The notes below the pieces were generated by a model, which had not been told where the DNA came from, ran no database searches, and worked only from the letters and a program-made list of their open reading frames with translations. This document shows positions 33,200 through 38,497 of a stretch of DNA of 38,497 nucleotides, in pieces. This DNA is from SFEL01 sp963640685. Lineage in GTDB: Bacteria > Bacillota > Clostridia > Christensenellales > CAG-138. Made by a program: the position numbers and the translations under genes. The stretch's first letter is position 1. The number at the start of each line of letters is the position of its first letter. The DNA lies in NCBI GenBank assembly GCA_963640685.1, contig CAVIAA010000021.1, positions 1-38,497 of the forward strand, written 5' to 3'.

Positions 33200-33304
33200 C
33201 TACTTCATCCTCATCATCCGTGTGAACCTGCTCACCACAATTACCGCGACTATTATCGCGATAGCCGCGAAGGCCGCAAGGGCGCTTATCCACCACTTGC
33301 TCAT
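33200..33304 (-). CDS. 34-residue hydrophobic peptide before the VanZ-like gene
   Basis: From ATG 33304: MSKWWISALAAFAAIAIIVA, one membrane helix of about 22 residues, ending in RFTRMMRMK. Neutral N-terminus with two Trp and a basic C-terminus, so the tail is probably cytoplasmic or it acts as a cationic peptide. It sits 48 bases before the VanZ-like ATG, and a second copy follows VanZ. The ribosome binding site is poor (AAAAAAGG too far), which lowers confidence, but the conservation of the protein between the two copies in spite of DNA changes at third positions supports translation. Confidence 0.6.
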   Translation of the reverse strand: MSKWWISALAAFAAIAIIVAVIVVSRFTRMMRMK

Positions 33305-33415
33305 GGCGCGCGTTTGCCTTTTTTAGGTTGCCTGTCACTTTTTGCTCCGCCAAATCAGATCAATATGTTGAACACGCCGGCATAAAGAGGGTATCTTTCC
33401 CATTCAATATATTTC

Positions 33416-34538
33416 TTAGGAAAAATTATTGTGCATTTCAACACGGGATCCATCTAACGCATTGATTGCTATATAGGAGGGTAGAATATGCCCGTCCAAG
33501 GCGCTCTCTTTTTGTACAATGAATAGCCATGTCGGAATGAGGAAAACCTTGTTCCTTTCCTTTGTAGAGCGAACCATGCAGTTCGTGAGCATAATTCGCG
33601 TAACATATCTATCCTCGACTGTGGTAGCATCGGCTACCCATGAGGAACCAAGAATAAGCAGGTCTTTTCGCGTGCTGCCATACCGCCTCAAATGATAAAG
33701 GCTTCATGTTGCTTTCTAACTTATTCGTTATAATAACGGGATACTCCCAATGAAAGAAACGGATTCCCTCCTGATCCACCATAAGCACAATTCTTTCCTG
33801 CGGCCAGGGTTTGATATAGTCCGCTTCATCCTCAAACCCCAAAACCCCCGGGGTCAATATGCTGCTGTCAAACGGAATTTGCCCATCGATTGCACGGCAA
33901 AAAGTTATTTGGTAGCCCACCGAGACTGTAGCATAGCCAAAGAATCCATCCAACATACGCGCCGCTTCAATATGTGCCGCTTCAAAGCCTTCAATTTTCA
34001 AATCATTCAATACGTTTTTTGATATTGTCAACGCTTCTTCTTTGGATAAAACGGGTTCCAGTACAACAGGACCTTCTCCGTCCCAACCGCCGTTCTTTAT
34101 TATCCATGATTGTAGTTGTATGGTTCCGGCGTTCTTCGGGAAAATTTCTATTTGATTTTCATCGGCAAACACATAAACATTTTGTTCCAAACTGTTTTTG
34201 AAAACCACATTGCATGGGAAAGTCGGGTCATAATCAGCAATGGGGATATATTCCTCGTTAGGCGCATTTCGCAATTCTTCGGATAAGCTTTCGATTATTT
34301 CGGCGCTATCGGCAGATGGCTCATACAGAACGGAGCCGTCTTGCTGTTTTTTCGGCATTCCTCTTTTTAGAATGACTATGAGTTCTTCCAAATCTTCTTT
34401 CGTCATTTCACCGGAGCGCGCTCCGATGAGGTCTTTGGAAAAGTACGAAACTATTTCATCCATGCGGGTTTTGCCAAACCTGTCTTGCGTCGCTTCATAC
34501 ACATAAAAGCCTTCCGCTTGGCCTATCTCAATATCCGT
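33416..34538 (-). pseudogene. DUF6034-like lipoprotein gene, 5' truncated and frameshifted
   Basis: Two frames form one protein. The first (34538 to about 33665) has GFEAAHIEAARMLDGFFGYATVSVGYQITF and IRFFHWEYPVIITNKLES, the second (about 33665 to 33416) IPTWLFIVQKE and INALDGSRVEMHN, in the order seen in DUF6034 proteins of gut Clostridia. Removing one A from the AAAA run (T4 at 33665-33668) joins them as WQHAKDLLIL. The N-terminal signal and first part of the family are absent; upstream lies a piece of a KAP NTPase. A GTG at 34502 without ribosome binding site is the only start. Function of the family unknown. Confidence 0.65.
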
Positions 34539-34771
34539 ATGTCATCATGGCTGCCAATAAACTCGTTATAGGCATCTAAGATCATCTTTGTTTGCTTCAC
34601 AAAAAAGGTCTTTCCGCTGCCCCATGCGCCATCAAGAGCAACAGAGCAATTATCCTCAATCGCATTGAGAAGGTTTATAAAGCGATAGATGTCAACATTT
34701 CTCTCGATAGCGTCCAACTCGAATGTCCGAAGCAGATTCTCTTTGTTTGGCTGGAGCTCTATTGATTTCAT
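34523..34771 (-). pseudogene. KAP-family P-loop NTPase, N-terminal fragment
   Basis: 82 residues: MKSIELQPNKENLLRTF, NVDIYRFINLLNAIEDNCSVALDG, Walker A GAWGSGKT at 48-55, then KQTKMILDAYNEF. Full KAP NTPases have 400-700 residues, so only the start is left, ending where the DUF6034-like remnant begins. KAP proteins are membrane-associated and often found in phage-defence contexts. A G10 run immediately upstream stands where the ribosome binding site should be. Confidence 0.65.
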
Positions 34772-35046
34772 ATCATTACCCCCCCCCCGACTACTTAAAT
34801 TCTGCCATGTCGCGTTTGAGCTTTTTCAATCATGCGTTAAATGCCATACGCTGGTTAATCCGTTTTTCGTTAATTGAATGCCACTATATCAGCACTTAAT
34901 TTCAAAACTCCCCAAATAATAAATAGGGCCCAACTGCGCCTAATTGCTATACTCAGCACCTCGCCCTCTTACCTCTCCGGTCACTTCAGCCTACCGCAGC
35001 TTGGTAGCTGGTTCTCTTTCAACATCCTCCTCTAGTAAACAAAAAG

Positions 35047-35075
35047 CTTTACCGATGATTACCATACTTTACCGA
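35047..35075. repeat. TTACC triplicate at 10-base period
   Basis: TTACC at 35049-35053, 35059-35063 and 35069-35073; the outer two extend to CTTTACCGA. Exact helical phasing suggests a cooperative binding site. Confidence 0.6.
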
Positions 35076-35100
35076 CGAAATCGCATTGCTGATGTCCTGT

Positions 35101-35129
35101 TTGACTGTGCAAGCTAATATATTTATTAT
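35101..35129 (+). promoter_or_regulatory. Orphan plus-strand promoter
   Basis: TTGACT (35101-35106), 17-base spacer, TATTAT (35124-35129). No plus-strand gene follows; the transcript would run through the hairpin at 35201-35232 and then antisense into the fic gene. Confidence 0.5.
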
Positions 35130-35286
35130 ACTACTACCTGAGCGTCAATCAAATGGAAAATGTCATAAAAAGGCAATAGCGGCGCATTGTACAAACAGCA
35201 TGAATGGCAACTTAAGTTATCGTTGCCATTCAAACCATTGATGATTTGCACTTATCAGCTAATAGAGCTAATTAGGGCTTTACTAT

Positions 35287-36465
35287 CTACTTTTTCACTT
35301 CAAACACATACTGCCGTTTTACCAGCTTGCGGTGCACGATTCCGGCGTCCTCCAGCTTAAAGAGGTCTTGCCGCGCCGTTTCCAGCACCACGCCGAATTT
35401 CTTTTGCCATGCCTTTATGGTAATGGATTGATTGGGGCTTGTGAGAATCCACTTCGCGCCCTCTATGACACGACTGTTCATGCCGGCTGCTTTCAGCTTA
35501 TCAAGCGTCTGCTCCATCACGACCTTGTCAACGAGCCGTTCCTCCATGGCTTTTACCGCACGGGCGAGCATCCCCGTGTAATAGTCGATGAAATAGGTCA
35601 TGTCAAAGTCGTCGTCCTCAACATCCTTGATGGCCTTATAATACTTGGCGCGTTCCTCCGCGATCACACCGGATATGGAGAAATAGCGAAAAAAATCATA
35701 GCCCGCCTGCAACAGCATCATAAAGGAAAGCGCCCGCGCAGTTCTTCCGTTCCCGTCTATGAAGGGGTGGACATAGACGAAGTAGAAATGCGCGATACAG
35801 GCTTTGATGAGCGGCGACAATTCGTTGTTGGTTATGAATTCAAGCAGCGACGCCATCATGCCGGAAACCTTTTCGGCTTCGGGCGCAGTATGAACGATCT
35901 CGCCACGGCTTGACTGCACGAATACGCTTTCGCTGCGGTAAGCATTTGTCGGCACGTCAGCTTCAAGCGTGTCCTTTGTCACAAGCGCATATATGTCAAA
36001 TATCGTTTGCTCGGTGATCGACTCATCAATGTGTTCAAGAACATAGGTGAGCGCCTCGAAATTGTTCTTCACCATCTGCTCGGATTTATTCTTCGGTGAG
36101 CGCCCTTCATGGATAAACTCCTGCGCTTCCTTCTTGGTGGTGAACGCGCCTTCTATAACGCTTGAATACACGGCCTCGTCTAAAACCGCTTCCCGAAACG
36201 CTTCTTCGTATTCCGGACGGTCAAATACGATCTCTCGCCGCGCAAGAGAAATGACCTCATCAGCTTGTGACGAGATATTTTCCGTCAGTACCCACCAAAA
36301 CGGTTTGCCGTCTATGGAGAGAAGCGGGAGACTTTCGGATTTATCCTTCCTCGCCTTTTGAAGCTCCGGCCACACCTTTGAGATGGGCAGGGAAACGGGC
36401 AAACGGTGGATAATATCCTTTCTCGGAAGATACTTTACCAAATATGTTTCGATGATCTCCTGCAT
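35287..36465 (-). CDS. Fic-domain AMP-transferase, self-inhibited (class II)
   Basis: 392 residues. Fic motif HPFIDGNGR at 233-241 (His233, Asp237, Asn239, Arg241) is complete, so it should transfer AMP or a similar group to a protein hydroxyl. The N-terminal inhibitory helix SSVIEG (101-106) has the blocking Glu105, the mark of class II Fic proteins that act as their own antitoxin. The N-terminal region (1-90) is the Fic_N type and the C-terminal 70 residues look like a winged helix (SITIKAWQKKFGVVLETARQDLFKLEDAGIV), as in several Fic regulators. GGAGGG before the ATG and its own promoter. Not broken, unlike most of the island. Confidence 0.92.
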   Translation of the reverse strand: MQEIIETYLVKYLPRKDIIHRLPVSLPISKVWPELQKARKDKSESLPLLSIDGKPFWWVLTENISSQADEVISLARREIVFDRPEYEEAFREAVLDEAVYSSVIEGAFTTKKEAQEFIHEGRSPKNKSEQMVKNNFEALTYVLEHIDESITEQTIFDIYALVTKDTLEADVPTNAYRSESVFVQSSRGEIVHTAPEAEKVSGMMASLLEFITNNELSPLIKACIAHFYFVYVHPFIDGNGRTARALSFMMLLQAGYDFFRYFSISGVIAEERAKYYKAIKDVEDDDFDMTYFIDYYTGMLARAVKAMEERLVDKVVMEQTLDKLKAAGMNSRVIEGAKWILTSPNQSITIKAWQKKFGVVLETARQDLFKLEDAGIVHRKLVKRQYVFEVKK

Positions 36466-36498
36466 GATTTCCCTCCAAAGGCACTCTAATTATCTTCT

Positions 36499-36527
36499 AT
36501 TTTACTTCTATTGTTCCTCCAAAGCAA
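36499..36527 (-). promoter_or_regulatory. Promoter of the fic gene
   Basis: On the minus strand TTGCTT (36527-36522), 17-base spacer, TAAAAT (36504-36499). The box begins five bases after the mobA stop. Confidence 0.6.
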
Positions 36528-36531
36528 GACT

Positions 36532-37902
36532 TTATTCAATAGCGCGACGGCGATTCTTTATCTGCTTTTTTTCATGACCTTTTTCCTCCTTTTCCATTTG
36601 CTTTATCTGCGTCTGCTTTTCGGCAAGCACAAGAGCGCGTTCCATAATGGTGTCGCACAGCTTCATGCTCCGACGAAGCGGTTTTGCCTGCGCGGATATG
36701 GCGGCAATTCGCGCGCGGATCTCCACCATGCGCGCCTCGGGAACATCATGTCGGCGCTGCTCGTTATGAAGCGTCTTGCGCTCGGAATACAGGCTTTTGA
36801 TCTGTGCGTCTGCCGATGCTCTGTAATCGGTGATCTGCTCTGCCGTGTCGATGCCATGCCTAAACAGAAACCGGGATTGCTCATCGAGCTCGTCCAAATG
36901 CCGCAAGTCCTCGCGCAGTAAATACGATGCTTTGCCTTGCGGCTGCTTTTGTGCAGCACGGAGCTTTCTTAAATAGAAGTAGTAGAGTGCGCGAAGTCCT
37001 CTCCATGTGATTTTGGATAGATGAAAGTCGCCTTGTACTCTTATCCGCACGATTTTCGGCGGCACAGGCTTCAGCGGGCGCTGAGGTGCATGCTGCTTTA
37101 ATATGCGCTGCTTTATAGCTTCTTCGGTGTAGCTATCCCCAAGCGAGCGCAGCCGCACGAATCGTTCCTTGCCCGGCGGACGCACCGCGATATGCTTGAC
37201 GCCCGTTTTGACTTCATACCCCATATCCTTCAGGGAGCGGAGAAAGGCTTGAAAGCTCATGCTTGCCATGACCGCCTTATCCACATCCTCACGGATCGCG
37301 CTGCGCCATGTTGGCTGCCCTTTCCGCTCCGCTTCCCACTCAGCATAGTGCTTCGGGTAGTACGCTCTATGTTCTGTGATCACCGAAAGCCCGTGTTCCT
37401 TGCACAGCCTGTCAGAAGTCGCCCGCATTTTCGCATAACTCTCCTTGCAGGCGTTGAATTTTTTGCCGTGCAGAAACGATACAGAATTGAGGACAAAATG
37501 GTTGTGAAAGCAATGGGTATTAAGATGGGTAGCTACGATCACTTGAAAATCCGGCCATAGCTCATTTGCAAGTTCCACGCCGATCCTGTGCGCCGTATCC
37601 GCATCCACCTCGCCTTCGGCAAAGCTCTGATAACCGTGGAAAGCAAGGATACCGTCCGTTTTGCCGAACTGCCGCTTTGTCATCTGCATCTGTTCCCGGG
37701 CACAGTCGGCATTGCAGTTGAGAGCGGTGACGTAATACTGCTGCTCGGTCTTGAAATCGTCCATGGCGTAGTCCATCACGTCCCGCATGGTCTGGTAATC
37801 ATCCTTGCTCCATGAGGGGTTTGCGGTTTTGCTCTCGTCCTTTGCATATTCGAGAACGCGAGGGAGGTGGGTGTCCACCTTCCATATTCGGGTGGTAGCC
37901 AT
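36532..37902 (-). CDS. mobA: MobA/VirD2-family (MOBP-type) relaxase
   Basis: 456 residues. Residues 15-25 (LEYAKDESKTA) carry a probable nucleophile tyrosine Tyr19; HxxxHxxHxH appears as HLNTHCFHNH at 126-135, the metal-binding triad that defines relaxases. FGKTDGILAFHGYQSF at 80-94 is typical of Firmicutes conjugative elements. The C-terminal half is basic and helical. It nicks at oriT and pilots the strand to a recipient. Its ATG overlaps the mobC stop region (TGATATG), so the two are coupled. No other transfer gene lies within the window. Confidence 0.93.
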   Translation of the reverse strand: MATTRIWKVDTHLPRVLEYAKDESKTANPSWSKDDYQTMRDVMDYAMDDFKTEQQYYVTALNCNADCAREQMQMTKRQFGKTDGILAFHGYQSFAEGEVDADTAHRIGVELANELWPDFQVIVATHLNTHCFHNHFVLNSVSFLHGKKFNACKESYAKMRATSDRLCKEHGLSVITEHRAYYPKHYAEWEAERKGQPTWRSAIREDVDKAVMASMSFQAFLRSLKDMGYEVKTGVKHIAVRPPGKERFVRLRSLGDSYTEEAIKQRILKQHAPQRPLKPVPPKIVRIRVQGDFHLSKITWRGLRALYYFYLRKLRAAQKQPQGKASYLLREDLRHLDELDEQSRFLFRHGIDTAEQITDYRASADAQIKSLYSERKTLHNEQRRHDVPEARMVEIRARIAAISAQAKPLRRSMKLCDTIMERALVLAEKQTQIKQMEKEEKGHEKKQIKNRRRAIE

Positions 37903-37903
37903 A

Positions 37904-38230
37904 TCAGAGCGGCTCCGGCTGCGTCACAGCCCGCTGTATCGCAAGCGCGGTGCGTCGAAATTCCTGCATGTACATGGCGTATTCTTCGGCAAGGAAAAAG
38001 CCCGTTGCATTTGCACGGGCGGCGATCTGATTGATACTGTTGCCGATGGCGTTCAGTTCGCGCATCATGGAATGATAATCGGGCGGTGGAAGCTCCTTTG
38101 GCGCATAGCCGGCAAGCAATGTGCGAATATATGTTTCCTGCGAAAGTCCTGTTTTCTTGACGTTCTTTTTCAGTTGCTGATGCTCTTTAGCGTTCAGCCG
38201 AAAGGTTATTTTAATATTTCGTTTGAGCAT
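37904..38230 (-). CDS. mobC: MobC-family relaxosome protein
   Basis: 108 residues with ribbon-helix-helix N-terminus (KITFRLNAKEHQQLKKNVKK, TGLSQETYIRTLLAG) and the typical MobC end MRELNAIGNSINQIAARAN. It binds near oriT and helps the relaxase. AAAGGAGG five bases before the ATG. Directly upstream lies the oriT-like palindrome cluster. Confidence 0.92.
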   Translation of the reverse strand: MLKRNIKITFRLNAKEHQQLKKNVKKTGLSQETYIRTLLAGYAPKELPPPDYHSMMRELNAIGNSINQIAARANATGFFLAEEYAMYMQEFRRTALAIQRAVTQPEPL

Positions 38231-38257
38231 AAAGCCTCCTTTGCTGTTGATGGGGTT

Positions 38258-38329
38258 TAAGGGGACCTCCCCTTACGAGCGGATAATGCCGGCATTATCC
38301 AATGCTCGTTAGTACGATGCAGAGCATCG
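38258..38329. other. Candidate oriT: three adjacent inverted repeats
   Basis: TAAGGGGA/TCCCCTTA (38258-38265, 38268-38275) with a two-base centre; then the perfect 20-base palindrome GGATAATGCCGGCATTATCC (38281-38300), extended by ACGAGC/GCTCGT; then CGATGC/GCATCG (38315-38320, 38324-38329). Dense inverted repeats 30-100 bases before mobC are where oriT usually lies in elements of this type. The nick site itself was not recognised. Confidence 0.55.
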
Positions 38330-38356
38330 CACCGATCCTGCTGTCCGAGAAATGAG

Positions 38357-38410
38357 TCATTCCATATCTTCTTGCTGTAAAGAGCGATACTCCCATATGG
38401 CCGGCTTCAT
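38357..38410 (-). CDS. 17-residue leader-like peptide
   Basis: MKPAIWEYRSLQQEDME from an ATG at 38410, with AAGGAGGAG ten bases upstream. Too short to classify; could be a leader peptide for the mob genes or the end of a lost gene's start. Confidence 0.3.
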   Translation of the reverse strand: MKPAIWEYRSLQQEDME

Positions 38411-38497
38411 CGTTGTCTCTCCTCCTTGAAATGGTGAAGGGCGCTTTTCGCGCCCCTCGTCCTGATTTGTGCTGTGATGCTCTTCGCTGCCATAAGC

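Larger units (their letters stand above)
34772..35286. other. 515-base intergenic region with phased repeats and a hairpin
   Basis: No gene. It holds a C10 run at 34779-34788 (G10 on the KAP strand), three TTACC units in exact 10-base phase, a good plus-strand promoter and an 11-base perfect inverted repeat TGAATGGCAAC/GTTGCCATTCA (35201-35211 and 35222-35232). These could be a small RNA locus or the edge of a lost element. Confidence 0.5.

Noticed and set aside
32276..33326. Plus-strand frames at 32276-32512 and 33129-33326 with similar ends
   Set aside because: Their similarity reflects the duplicated minus-strand peptide DNA read in antisense; no ribosome binding sites.
38439..38455. GGGCGC-TTTTC-GCGCCC hairpin as a terminator
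   Set aside because: No T run on either strand after the stem; may be part of the transfer region but is not called.
26387..38497. Integrase or a second copy of the tRNA 3' end for the island
   Set aside because: No tyrosine or serine recombinase frame and no repeat of the tRNA end were found, so the island's far border must lie outside or is lost.

Overview
The window looks like chromosome of an anaerobic, gut-type Clostridia (Firmicutes). The reasons are strong Shine-Dalgarno sites (AAGGAGG types), the gene mix (the GGGtGRT/NifU-like pair, DUF554, a DUF368 carrier, a Spo0A-type DNA-binding domain, TnpV, VanZ, MOBP mobilization genes) and the frequent ATA isoleucine codons. No rRNA or CRISPR array was seen. 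The left edge is a pure CCTG tandem repeat that probably continues outside.

Backbone, 438-12041: a two-gene unit (shortened PfkB-type kinase plus an ATC-hydrolase-like protein) meets, tail to tail, an amino-acid ABC importer on the minus strand. Then come an EamA exporter, a DUF368 (undecaprenyl-phosphate carrier type) protein and an L,D-transpeptidase with SH3 domains. A five-gene operon follows: an XRE-cupin regulator and PotABCD, a complete polyamine importer. Its promoter carries a three-half-site operator candidate and a Spo0A-box-like 7-mer.

Quinate/shikimate cluster, 12069-18869: five minus-strand genes (YdiB-type dehydrogenase, MFS transporter, TIM-barrel dehydratase-like protein, second YdiB-type dehydrogenase, flavin/Fe-S ene-reductase-like protein) are divergent from a LysR regulator. 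The two promoters share a short intergenic region that holds an inverted ATGCAAATT/AAATTGCAT pair. The set suggests uptake and conversion of quinate or shikimate to 3-dehydroshikimate and protocatechuate-type products, with the flavoenzyme step unassigned.

Backbone, 18941-26386: a PAP2 phosphatase/WYL regulator/small membrane protein operon, the GGGtGRT plus NifU-like pair, a DUF554 protein, a membrane-anchored propeller-like protein, RadA and a tRNA-Arg(CCG).

Island, 26416-38497, downstream of the tRNA: a graveyard of mobile and accessory genes. Several are frameshifted in A-runs (EcsC-like, VanZ-like, DUF6034-like). Others are cut and joined to unrelated fragments (a conjugative-element protein/AlbA-type regulator, an adhesin/sigma-like fragment, a KAP NTPase/DUF6034). 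Apparently intact are an orphan Spo0A C-terminal domain protein behind a perfect 0A box, TnpV with a 55-residue partner, a Fic protein, and mobC-mobA with an oriT-like palindrome cluster. A VanZ-like gene is bracketed by two copies of a gene for a roughly 35-residue hydrophobic peptide ending in RFTRM; this is the least familiar arrangement here. No integrase lies inside the window.
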